From an actinobacterium SCGC AAA278-O22 (GTDB lineage: Bacteria; Actinomycetota; Actinomycetes; Nanopelagicales; Nanopelagicaceae), in NCBI GenBank assembly GCA_000372185.1, contig AQUA01000004.1, forward strand, positions 39,713 to 103,712: a DNA stretch of 64,000 nt, written 5' to 3'. Of this stretch, positions 9,210-16,810 are shown piece after piece. Position numbers and translations under genes: made by a program. Numbering within the stretch: position 1 is the first letter of the stretch; each line of letters opens with the position of its first letter. The notes below the pieces were generated by a model that did not search any database, had not been told where the DNA came from, and saw nothing but the letters and a program-made list of their open reading frames with translations.

Positions 9210-10168
9210 AGGCGCCAATCACTTCTGTCTCGAAGTGGCTTCTTGCGATCCTTTTGTGGAAATCGAAACCTATCAAACAAGAGGGCATAATACGGAAGAA
9301 AAATATGGCGCTTTTTGATATTAAAAACTTTACTTTCAAGTTTTAAATTGTAGTGTTCTATAGAATCTGCTTCTACGGCTTTGCTAAATTGAAAATTATC
9401 TGGGAGATCCTGAATAGTCTGCCGAAGAGCCAAATTATTATTCGAAGTGTGTGTTGATGAAATATCGTCCCCCACATTAGAAATCAGATTTACCGGTGGA
9501 ATGATACAAAATTTACCTTGATGCCAGAATTCGTAAGCAAGTGGAATGTCCCAAGTATCAATTTTTCCACTCAGCGCACGATTTGCTCCCGTGGTCCAGA
9601 AAATTTCACGCGCGTTTGTAATCTTAGAAAATGTAGTCTTCTTAGGCCGTAGAAGTGAATCGCGCATGTGTAACCATTTTTTGCCCCAACCAGCCCAACC
9701 CCATATCATGGGGTAGTTAGTCCACGATTCATAGCCCTGACGGGAAATTTCAGGAAAGAGCTGAGTTCCTGAAATCATCCATACATCTGGATTATTTTCG
9801 AATCTGTCTAAACCTTCGAATGCAAATCGATAAAAATCATCCCCAACTTCAAGGTCATCTTCAAGCACCAATCCTTCTTGAACAAAGCTAAAAAACCAAT
9901 CAATTGCACTCAATACTCCACCTGCAACACCCAGGTTGGTTTCATTTTGTCTAACTTTGATGTTGGAATCTGATTTACTTGAAAAGTCTGAAATAATCTC
10001 CAAGATTGCCTGTTGATTAGTTCGATCACGATCATTTCTAGGGCCATCAATAGAAACGAACACATTCCGAACCGCGTTATCATTTAGAGAGTTCAGCAAT
10101 GCCGAAACGCCAGTTGGCCGTGAGTACGCAATTATTAGTGCATTCTTAGATGTCATGTCCTGGCTCAC
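9206..10168 (-). CDS. Glycosyltransferase (GT2/GNT-I-like)
   Basis: A 320-residue protein with a GT-A pattern: NALIIAYSRP at the start, SIDGPRNDRDR, NLGVAGGVLSAIDWFF, and the acidic metal site VLEDDLEVGDDF near residue 100. The WGWAGWGKKW segment in the middle is typical of this group of sugar transferases. The gene converges on the ABC transporter with a 4-base overlap and follows the upstream minus-strand gene with an overlapping start. The annotated GTG start (10168) may be replaced by the ATG at 10156, four codons in, which would shorten the overlap with the gene before it. Donor sugar unknown. Confidence 0.78.
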   Translation of the reverse strand: MSQDMTSKNALIIAYSRPTGVSALLNSLNDNAVRNVFVSIDGPRNDRDRTNQQAILEIISDFSSKSDSNIKVRQNETNLGVAGGVLSAIDWFFSFVQEGLVLEDDLEVGDDFYRFAFEGLDRFENNPDVWMISGTQLFPEISRQGYESWTNYPMIWGWAGWGKKWLHMRDSLLRPKKTTFSKITNAREIFWTTGANRALSGKIDTWDIPLAYEFWHQGKFCIIPPVNLISNVGDDISSTHTSNNNLALRQTIQDLPDNFQFSKAVEADSIEHYNLKLESKVFNIKKRHIFLPYYALLFDRFRFPQKDRKKPLRDRSDWRL

Positions 10169-11045
10169 TGAATTTTCTCTTTAGATTAAGTCTCAAAATG
10201 TAATAGTTTCGAATCAAATAATATTTCAGATGAGACAAGTCATAATGGATATTTGATAGTTCGATTGAGCACAGTTTGAGGTACGAGACAAATTTTCCAA
10301 TCACATCCGGCTTAGAGTAGAACGAGAATAAAGCAATCATACGTTTGGATGCCAAGTCAGAAACCTCGGAGGACTTCAATCGCGTTTGAAATCCTGAAAA
10401 CAACATATGTGTAGAGTGTAAATTGACTCTAGGAAGGCTCCGCATTTCTGCACCTCGGCCAAGCAAGAACCTTGAAATTGCTAAATCATCTGGCATGCCA
10501 AAATAATCATGAGGCGACATTGTTACTAACTCACGGACACTAGCGTGGGTTAAATAAATACCAGTACCAGTAACAAAGGTTTGATTTTTTTCGTCAGCTC
10601 CCATTTCGAAATTTGAGCGCTCTTGAAACCCGCCGAACTCTAATATTTCTGGCCTGAATCCAGATATAGTCCGAGATAATTTAGCTAAATTGTAGTACGT
10701 CGAAACATTTGTTCGGATTGCTAATTCAAATTCCAAATTCTTTAGAATCCAACTGAAGCCGAGAAGCGTCTTTAAAAGTATATTTTGGTAAGATTCGCGG
10801 CAAGGAACAAAGAGCGTCTCTCCATCAAAAACAAAATCTGAACTATTATGACCACGCAAAATCACGACTTGCGAATCGCGCCGAGCATTACACAACCAGG
10901 TTACTTGCTGAGTCTCAAGATCGAGTTCATTAACTGGATCTTCACTAGCAACAATTACAAAAAGCGTCCTATTGCCTGCTAAATTTCTTGACACCTGACA
11001 CCTAACTTGCTCAAGGATAGAAAAAATGGGTTCTATACGAGACAA
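10146..11045 (-). CDS. Probable glycosyltransferase of uncertain family
   Basis: A 299-residue protein with no firm family. LFVIVASEDP, FVPCRESYQNILLKTL and ELAIRTN resemble the order of segments in galactosyltransferase/GT31-like enzymes, where an acidic or Asn-containing motif follows a Tyr-rich stretch. GTGIYLTHASVRELV looks like the later 'G-G-Y-V-x-S' acceptor-side segment of that fold. No signal peptide or helix is visible. It starts with TTG and is transcribed with the next minus-strand glycosyltransferase, overlapping it by up to 23 bases. A sugar-transfer role is inferred from these weak motifs and from context. Confidence 0.55.
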   Translation of the reverse strand: MSRIEPIFSILEQVRCQVSRNLAGNRTLFVIVASEDPVNELDLETQQVTWLCNARRDSQVVILRGHNSSDFVFDGETLFVPCRESYQNILLKTLLGFSWILKNLEFELAIRTNVSTYYNLAKLSRTISGFRPEILEFGGFQERSNFEMGADEKNQTFVTGTGIYLTHASVRELVTMSPHDYFGMPDDLAISRFLLGRGAEMRSLPRVNLHSTHMLFSGFQTRLKSSEVSDLASKRMIALFSFYSKPDVIGKFVSYLKLCSIELSNIHYDLSHLKYYLIRNYYILRLNLKRKFSEPGHDI

Positions 11046-11089
11046 TATTCTATGACCCTAATTGAAGTCTACAAGAAGATGATTACAAA

Positions 11090-12226
11090 GTGACGGAGAT
11101 ATCAGTAAATTTTGACCGAGAAATCTTCTTGTCTCAACGATTCGGGGGCATTTCGAATTCTTTTGCAAAATTAATTGAAGTGTTCTTGAATGAGCCGAGC
11201 TTAAGAATCACAGCAAGATTAAGTTTTACGAAATCAAGTAATCAACATCTACTGGCAACTTTCAAAGAGACACATTTTGAATTCTCACCGCAGAGAAAGT
11301 TTTTGATGGCCAACAGTGGATACAGCACGGCACTTACCTTGGGTCCAATTCGCACCTTGAGTTCTCTCTGGGCTGGAGGCAAGCCAATAAGGAATAACTC
11401 AAATATTTTTCATGCGACCTACTACCGCCCTAATCTCTTTGAACGGGAATTCAAGCAAAAAATGGCAGTTACGGTGCATGACTTTATTCCCGAGAAACTA
11501 GGATGGAATGGCTTGAGAAATCCCCATATAGGAAAAGCAAAGTTGATTAAGAAAGCAGATCTTATTGTCTGTGTATCTCAAGCTACCGCAAATGACTTGA
11601 TGCAAAACTTCGGGATTTCAGACGAGCGTGTGGCTGTAGTTCACCATGGAGTTGAGAGCGACGGCGCACTAAACGCAAAAGATTTAGATGTTTCCAACCA
11701 TGCAGCAAGAATTCTTTATGTTGGGCATCGAGCCGGGTACAAGAATTTTTCTGTACTGCTTGAGTCCTTTAAAATATTACGGAAAATATCGCAATTCCAG
11801 TTAGTGTTAGCCGGGCCACGTTTGACCCAAAATGAAATTCAAGATCTAAACTTAAATGTCGGTGGAGAAAATTGGTTGTTTATTGAGTCCCCTACGGACA
11901 CCGAACTCAAGAAACTTTACAGGGAAGCGGCAGTCCACTGCGTGACGTCAAAGATGGAAGGCTTTGGAATGACCATTCTTGAGTCAATGGCACAAGGGAC
12001 TCCAGTCATCGTAAGTTCAATCGATGTCTTCAGAGAGATCTGCGGAGATGCTGGAGTCTATTTTGAACCTGATAGCCCTGAAGACTTAGCAGAGAAAATT
12101 CAGGCATTGGTTTTTGCGTCTAATTATAAAAACTTAAGCTCGATTGTGATTAATCAAGCACTCAAATTCACTTGGAAAAGTTCGGCAACTAAATTAGCGG
12201 ATAGTTATTCAAGAATAATTCACTAA
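11090..12226 (+). CDS. Family 4 glycosyltransferase
   Basis: A 378-residue GT-B enzyme. The N-terminal half has AVTVHDFIPE and VSQATANDL, and the C-terminal half has the nucleotide-binding ILYVGHRAGYKNF and the donor-site EGFGMTILESMAQGTPVI (the E-x7-E motif), all typical of GT4. It starts with GTG and is divergent from the minus-strand pair, with only about 45 bases between the two starts to hold both promoters. It probably transfers a hexose or deoxyhexose such as rhamnose in building the surface glycan. The particular donor is not visible. Confidence 0.85.
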   Translation: MTEISVNFDREIFLSQRFGGISNSFAKLIEVFLNEPSLRITARLSFTKSSNQHLLATFKETHFEFSPQRKFLMANSGYSTALTLGPIRTLSSLWAGGKPIRNNSNIFHATYYRPNLFEREFKQKMAVTVHDFIPEKLGWNGLRNPHIGKAKLIKKADLIVCVSQATANDLMQNFGISDERVAVVHHGVESDGALNAKDLDVSNHAARILYVGHRAGYKNFSVLLESFKILRKISQFQLVLAGPRLTQNEIQDLNLNVGGENWLFIESPTDTELKKLYREAAVHCVTSKMEGFGMTILESMAQGTPVIVSSIDVFREICGDAGVYFEPDSPEDLAEKIQALVFASNYKNLSSIVINQALKFTWKSSATKLADSYSRIIH

Positions 12227-12368
12227 ATTAGAATATTTTTAATTCTGGTAATTTCTTCTCCCGCGCTCGCAAGATAATCTAAAATCGATTTATATTTAAT
12301 ATTGCTGAATCAGCTTTGAAGTTATGTCCAAAATTTGCCTGTAACCGCCCACTTGAAATAACAACCTT
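12227..12368. other. AT-rich gap with no intact gene
   Basis: Once the frameshifted methyltransferase tail is assigned to 12369-12545, about 140 bases remain up to the GT4 stop. Short minus-strand stretches here, such as one reading LDYLASAGEEITRIKNILI before a stop, look protein-like but sit in different frames. They could be further debris of the decayed gene. I see no clear promoter, terminator or RNA. Confidence 0.4.
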
Positions 12369-13172
12369 TTATTTAAATGTTGAATTAAATCGAGTAGATA
12401 AATATTTCAGTGCCTTGCCGAATGCAGTAAATTTATGAGTTGAATGGTTTTTCAAAATTGGATAAATTATGGTATGTAAGCTGAGGTAAGTTAATGACAA
12501 CAAAAAACTTCGGTATTTGGCAATTAAGCTCAATCTATTTTTTCTGATATAAATTGTATCCCCAAAAAAAACCTGGATGAAGCGGGGCGTATATTAATTT
12601 GAATTCACTTTTCCTCATGAGGGAATGAACTTTTTTGAAGTTAGATTTCCTCAATTCCGAACTTGCGTGCAGATCAACTTCAATCTGAGCAATCAAGATG
12701 TTCCTTAAAATTTTTTCAGCGCCCCCAAGCACTAAATGCGGAGACCCTTCTACATCCAGCCAGAGCATTCCATTTTTTTGGGCGCCGGGATCTCTATGTC
12801 AAGAGTTGAACAAGCAATCGTATTCTCCGAATAAATATCCGAGAATCTAAAAATCGTATTTCCGGTGCCGAGTTCGCCATAATGATCGTAAATTGAAACA
12901 AACCCTGTTTTGTCTAGGAGGGCAAGGTCGCTGAAGTGAACGATTTCTTGGTGCCCCCTAAGTCTTTGACGCGCTTTAGCCATTGCGGCCCGATCCGGCT
13001 CAAATGCGAATATCTCTTCGACATTAGGCAGCGACGCAAACTTCAATGTGTCCTGCCCATCGTGACAGCCAGCCTCTATAACCCATGAGAACTCAAGATT
13101 TATATTTCTAGCGACATTTAGAACTCCAGGGCTTTCAAAATGTCGGTATAAGCGGTTAAGGAACTTGCCCAT
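12369..13172 (-). pseudogene. FkbM-family methyltransferase broken by two frameshifts
   Basis: The track shows two minus ORFs (12750-13172 and 12535-12768), but they are one gene. The first carries the SAM-binding EAGCHDGQDT and FAFEPD, and the second resumes with MLWLDVEGSPHLVLGGAEKIL, the conserved second half of FkbM methyltransferases. The break lies in a run of seven A (minus strand) near 12771 and needs a -1 shift. Past the second ORF's stop, at a six-A run (12538-12543), a +1 shift leads to 57 more plausible codons ending at 12369, back in the original frame. The enzyme would O-methylate a sugar. It may be a decaying gene, a sequencing error in homopolymers, or less likely programmed frameshifting. 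Confidence 0.65.
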
Positions 13173-13323
13173 GGATTCACCCTGGCATAGAAGTGCAGGA
13201 CAAGCAATGATTTGTCCGTTTTGTCCCCTTCCCGCGACAATCTAGACTGGGATTCGTAGTAGGGGATAGAGGCAGCGACGGCTGGTTCTGTAGGACAACA
13301 CCGGTAAATGAAGGATCAATAAA

Positions 13324-14640
13324 GTGGCACTTAGCGTATGGACAGTTGCTGAACTGGGGGCTTTTTACACTGAGCACCGTTCAGAGCTACTCGCGCATGC
13401 CAACCGCGTATTGAAGGATTCAGCTAAGGCTGAAGAAATCACCCAGGACTCTCTTATTAAGTTCATGCTCGCAGCCCCTGAGCTTGAATCTCAAGAGCAC
13501 GCACTCTCTTATTTGCACCGAACCATTGAAAACCTCTGCATCGATTACTTCCGCATGGAAGGCCGCCGTCCAAACCTTGTGGTTATCGACGATGCTCAGG
13601 CTGAAGTTGAAGCTGCATGGCAGGTAAATGGCGATCACTCAGAAGTTCTTACTCAAGCTGAAGATGCAGCGATTATTCGCCAGGCTTTGGCACTTCTCTC
13701 ACCTGCTGAGCGCGCAGCGCTTGTTATGTGGGAGATGGAAGGCCGTTCAACAGAAGAAATCGCAGCAGAGCTTGGAATCAAGGAATCTGCAGTACGTCAC
13801 ACAGTTTCTCGCGCTCGCACATCCCTTCGCCGCGTACTTTCAGAGCTCGTTATCGATCAAGAGCGTGGCCTTACAGCGCTCGACATGCTTTCAACAACCT
13901 ATAAGAAGGCAGCCGAGCTTGCAGCTAAGTCTTCAAAAGTCGCTCTCTCCTTACTATTAGTAGTTACAGTCTTCCTTGGCTTTAACTCAATGACTGGCCG
14001 AGAAGGCGTACTTCCAACGGTCTCAACCAACGATTCTGCAGGCGCAACAGCTGGATCTGCTTCAACAGATTCACTAGCACCTGCCCCATCTCTATCGATG
14101 CCAGCCAAGAAGTCATCAACCATGGTTTCTGGCGTATATGTCAAGAGCGGAAAGGCCACATGGCCTGGACTTGATAACGAGGGCGTCCCAACAGGATTCA
14201 CCATTGCAGGTGAAAATGGTCCAATCGGAAAGATCCGCGTAAACCGCAATACTCCGATTTCGACTGAAGAAGGCACAATTTTGGCCACCCAGGCCATCAC
14301 ATCTGGGGGTGGACCAAACGTGATGATCGATCAGACCATCACAGTCGATGGCAACGGCACAAAGTATGAGGTCAGTTACGTAGCACTTGGCATGAAGGGC
14401 TCTTGGGCGGTAGCAAACGCTGACGCCACGAGCGTGGATTTTGAGCGTATGTCCAATGGCCAGTACCTTATGACCGTTACAATTTCCCTACTCTCTACCC
14501 CAACTTCAGAGTTCGTAATCCCCGTGGGTGACCGCGGGTACGATCTTGTTGGCGCACCTAAGACGATCACGTCTCGTCTCTTGCTCAACGCGAGCAAGAC
14601 CCAAATTTTAGCTCAGGCGGTATTAATACCCGGAGCATAA
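13324..14640 (+). CDS. ECF sigma factor with membrane anchor and extracytoplasmic C-terminal domain
   Basis: A 438-residue fusion. Residues about 10-80 form sigma region 2 (AEEITQDSLIKFML, LCIDYFRMEGRR). Region 4, at about 120-170, has a helix-turn-helix (STEEIAAELGIKESAVRHTV). A hydrophobic span at about 205-222 (VALSLLLVVTVFLGF) is followed by a Ser/Thr/Ala-rich linker and ~190 residues with a beta-rich look, expected outside the membrane. Typical ECF sigmas are ~180-200 residues, so the extra half is unusual. No separate anti-sigma gene is adjacent, so the anchor and outer domain may do the sensing and restraint. It starts with GTG after an AAGGA site and lies upstream of the S-layer-like gene, its likely target (inference). 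Confidence 0.85.
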   Translation: MALSVWTVAELGAFYTEHRSELLAHANRVLKDSAKAEEITQDSLIKFMLAAPELESQEHALSYLHRTIENLCIDYFRMEGRRPNLVVIDDAQAEVEAAWQVNGDHSEVLTQAEDAAIIRQALALLSPAERAALVMWEMEGRSTEEIAAELGIKESAVRHTVSRARTSLRRVLSELVIDQERGLTALDMLSTTYKKAAELAAKSSKVALSLLLVVTVFLGFNSMTGREGVLPTVSTNDSAGATAGSASTDSLAPAPSLSMPAKKSSTMVSGVYVKSGKATWPGLDNEGVPTGFTIAGENGPIGKIRVNRNTPISTEEGTILATQAITSGGGPNVMIDQTITVDGNGTKYEVSYVALGMKGSWAVANADATSVDFERMSNGQYLMTVTISLLSTPTSEFVIPVGDRGYDLVGAPKTITSRLLLNASKTQILAQAVLIPGA

Positions 14641-14647
14641 TTAAATA

Positions 14648-14728
14648 AGTTTCCTCATCGCGTCCGGATACACGGTGAGGGATTTGATTCATCAGCACGT
14701 GCGATGAATCGAGAGGAGTTAGGAAACT
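14648..14728 (+). promoter_or_regulatory. Folded leader upstream of the S-layer-like gene
   Basis: Several inverted repeats are packed here. AGTTTCCT (14648-14655) pairs with AGGAAACT (14721-14728) as an outer stem. CCTCATCG pairs with CGGTGAGG (one G-U) inside its left part, sharing bases with the outer stem. GATTCATC (14686-14693) pairs with GATGAATC (14703-14710), whose loop holds the palindrome GCACGTGC. It could end the sigma transcript, form a stable mRNA leader or bind a regulator. Confidence 0.5.
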
Positions 14729-14738
14729 AATTCCAAGC

Positions 14739-14763
14739 CGATCTACGGAAATTCCGTAGATCG
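14739..14763. promoter_or_regulatory. Perfect 12-bp inverted repeat before the S-layer-like gene
   Basis: CGATCTACGGAA, one central A, then TTCCGTAGATCG is an exact inverted repeat of 25 bases. It ends just upstream of the GAAAGGAAAC ribosome site of the gene at 14782. Its symmetry fits either a dimeric repressor operator or a 5' hairpin that shields and stabilises an abundant mRNA. No T-run follows, so it is not a typical terminator. Confidence 0.6.
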
Positions 14764-14781
14764 ACTATCGAAAGGAAACAA

Positions 14782-16719
14782 ATGTCTACAAAGACAACAT
14801 TCAAGCGCATCGCGCTTGTAGCTGTTGCAGCTTTGGGTCTTGGCGTTTTGTCTGTTGCACCATCAACAGCGGCGATCACATCGTTGACTGTAACTGGAGC
14901 AAACGGAACCTCAAGCAACTCAACAGATTACACAACAGGATCTGACTCAACAACTGCAGCAACAGTTACTGTAGCTGGTCTAATTGATAATCCATTGACG
15001 GACTCAATTACAGTTACTTTCGTCAAGAAGTCAGCACCATCTGGTGCAGTTGCGGTTCCATTTGCATACTTCGTGGAATCAACTACAACTACTGCTTCAT
15101 CAACTTATGTTGACTCACTCACTGCGGCTACACCTGGTGCAGCTGTTGCAGCGGCTCGTCAGAACGTGATGCTCGGTGCAAAAGTTGGTGAAACTTACAC
15201 CCGTGCAATCGCGGTAGATGGAAGCGCACAATTCCGTATCACTAAGGGTGGCTCAACTGCAGGTTATGTTGGCGCGAAATTTGCTGTCCAACTTGATTCT
15301 GTAACTGCACGTATCGCTGGTACCTATACATATACAGCTATCGTTAAGTCTTGGACTCGCGATGGTGCCGGAAACCAGACATACAGCACAGCTACTCAAG
15401 ATGTAAGTATCGTTGTAGCAGCTGCACTTCAAGACGACACTGTCGTTGTGCCTGCATCATCAACAGCATACTTAAACTTGGGCACTTCATATACAACAGC
15501 GTCAGATTCAACTGTAGCCCTTGTTGCAACAGCGTCATCAACTGATCAGGCCGTTATCTACGTAAGCACTAAGAACGCAAACGGAAACGCGACAGCTGAG
15601 TCAATCACAGTGACCGTTACAGGTCCTGGCGTTGTCGGAACATCAGGTGGCGCTTACGGAAAGAACATCGTTGTAGCCGGCACAGGCACAACCACCATCG
15701 GTATTCGTGCTGATGGAAACGCTGGAACTGCATCAATTTCTGTAAAGACAACTTCACAGACATTTGCGGCAAAGACAGTAACTTTCTATGCTAAAGCAGC
15801 GAAGACAATCACCCTCGCGGTTAACAAGCCAGTCATTGGTGTTGCCGGAGATTCAGATGCAATTCGTGCGACAGCTCTTGACGCAGACGGCAACGTCTGG
15901 GGCGGACAGGCTTACATCTACGCAGCTTCAGCAGCGGATGCACTAATTGCAGGATCAGAAACTCCTGCAAAATGTACATTCAATGCAGCTAAGGGATACC
16001 ACGAATGCTCAGTTACAGGTACCGCAAAGGGAACTGCTAACTTCAAGGTAATCGATGCATCAACAGTTGCGCTTGCAACTGCAACTTCAGCATCTGCTGC
16101 AGTTCGTGTATCGACTTCACTTCCTGCATCAGTCAAGATCTCATTCGACAAGGCAACATATGCTCCAGGTGAGAAGGCGCTCGTTCTCGTGACTGTTCTA
16201 GATTCAGATGGAAATGCTCTTCCATCTTCATCTATCAGCAACGTCTTTGCCTCAGCACCTGTTGTTTCAACAGCATTCAGCGGAACAGCTCCAACATTCC
16301 GCACAGATGTTGTACTTCAGGGAGCAACTTCAGCTTCATCTAACTATGTTGCAGGCTCTGAAGCCTTTGTTGCTTACATGCCACTATTTGCTGGTGATGT
16401 AACAATTACTGCTACTGGTTCAACAGGGCTTGCTCAGGCTGGCCGTGTAGCAGTCTCAGCTACAGCTTCTGTTGTTAATGCTTCAGTTGATGCAGCTACA
16501 GATGCAGCTAACGAGGCTACAGATGCAGCTAACGCAGCTACAGATGCAGCTCTCGCAGCGGCAGATGCAGCAGATGCAGCAACAGCTGCAGCTCAGGATG
16601 CATCAGATGCAGTTGCAGCACTTTCAGCAACTGTTGCTACGTTGGTCGCAAGCCTCAAGGCTCAGATCACATCATTGACTAACCTAGTCATCAAGATCCA
16701 GAAGAAGGTTCGTGCTTAA
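14782..16719 (+). CDS. Secreted S-layer-like surface protein with Ala-rich coiled-coil tail
   Basis: A 645-residue protein with a clear Sec signal peptide (basic KTTFKR, hydrophobic core, cleavage after about STAA, residue 31). The mature part is rich in Thr, Ser, Ala and Val and nearly free of Cys, as in S-layer and adhesin proteins, and has many Ser/Thr sites that could be O-glycosylated. Residues ~560-610 are Ala/Asp-rich ATDAANA repeats, followed by LKAQITSLTNLVIKIQKKVRA, which should form a coiled coil at the cell surface. The codons look more optimised and GC-richer than the glycan genes, suggesting high expression. A ribosome site, a structured leader and a strong terminator flank it. 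The S-layer role is inferred. Confidence 0.75.
   Translation: MSTKTTFKRIALVAVAALGLGVLSVAPSTAAITSLTVTGANGTSSNSTDYTTGSDSTTAATVTVAGLIDNPLTDSITVTFVKKSAPSGAVAVPFAYFVESTTTTASSTYVDSLTAATPGAAVAAARQNVMLGAKVGETYTRAIAVDGSAQFRITKGGSTAGYVGAKFAVQLDSVTARIAGTYTYTAIVKSWTRDGAGNQTYSTATQDVSIVVAAALQDDTVVVPASSTAYLNLGTSYTTASDSTVALVATASSTDQAVIYVSTKNANGNATAESITVTVTGPGVVGTSGGAYGKNIVVAGTGTTTIGIRADGNAGTASISVKTTSQTFAAKTVTFYAKAAKTITLAVNKPVIGVAGDSDAIRATALDADGNVWGGQAYIYAASAADALIAGSETPAKCTFNAAKGYHECSVTGTAKGTANFKVIDASTVALATATSASAAVRVSTSLPASVKISFDKATYAPGEKALVLVTVLDSDGNALPSSSISNVFASAPVVSTAFSGTAPTFRTDVVLQGATSASSNYVAGSEAFVAYMPLFAGDVTITATGSTGLAQAGRVAVSATASVVNASVDAATDAANEATDAANAATDAALAAADAADAATAAAQDASDAVAALSATVATLVASLKAQITSLTNLVIKIQKKVRA
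16495..16557 (+). repeat. Three tandem 21-bp units in the coiled-coil coding part
   Basis: The unit GCTACAGATGCAGCTAACG plus two bases occurs at 16495, 16516 and 16537, each coding for ATDAANx or ATDAALA. Seven residues per unit equals one heptad, so copy number changes would lengthen or shorten the coiled coil without changing its register. Confidence 0.8.
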
Positions 16720-16748
16720 TTAGCACCCTTTAACTGAAAAGATCAGAA

Positions 16749-16786
16749 CCGAATCCCGGTTCCCCTTCCGGGGAGCCGGGATTCGG
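16749..16786 (+). terminator. Rho-independent terminator after the S-layer-like gene
   Basis: CCGAATCCCGGTTCCCC, a TTCC loop, then GGGGAGCCGGGATTCGG forms a 17-bp stem with one G-U pair, followed by CCTTTC. This very stable hairpin insulates the surface-protein transcript from the ligase-like gene that begins 24 bases further on. Confidence 0.88.
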
Positions 16787-16810
16787 CCTTTCAATAGTTA
16801 GGATTAGGGC

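Noticed and set aside
12535-12768. 77-residue ORF on the minus strand as a gene of its own
   Set aside because: It begins with MLWLDVEG, the middle of an FkbM methyltransferase, and continues the upstream ORF in a shifted frame.
13177-13377. 66-residue minus-strand ORF upstream of the sigma gene
   Set aside because: No domain, Cys/Pro/Ser-rich random look, and it overlaps the start of the well-supported sigma factor.
15918-16304. 128-residue minus-strand ORF inside the S-layer-like gene
   Set aside because: It is an antisense shadow of a repetitive Ala/Thr/Ser-rich gene; no ribosome site or family features.
16495-16557. Possible CRISPR-like direct repeats
   Set aside because: Units are adjacent with no spacers and are in frame with a coiled-coil coding sequence.
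16472-16678. Met/Gln-rich ORF (MLMLQLMQLQM...) in the coiled-coil region
   Set aside because: Alternate-frame reading of the GCAGCT-type repeats; not protein-like.
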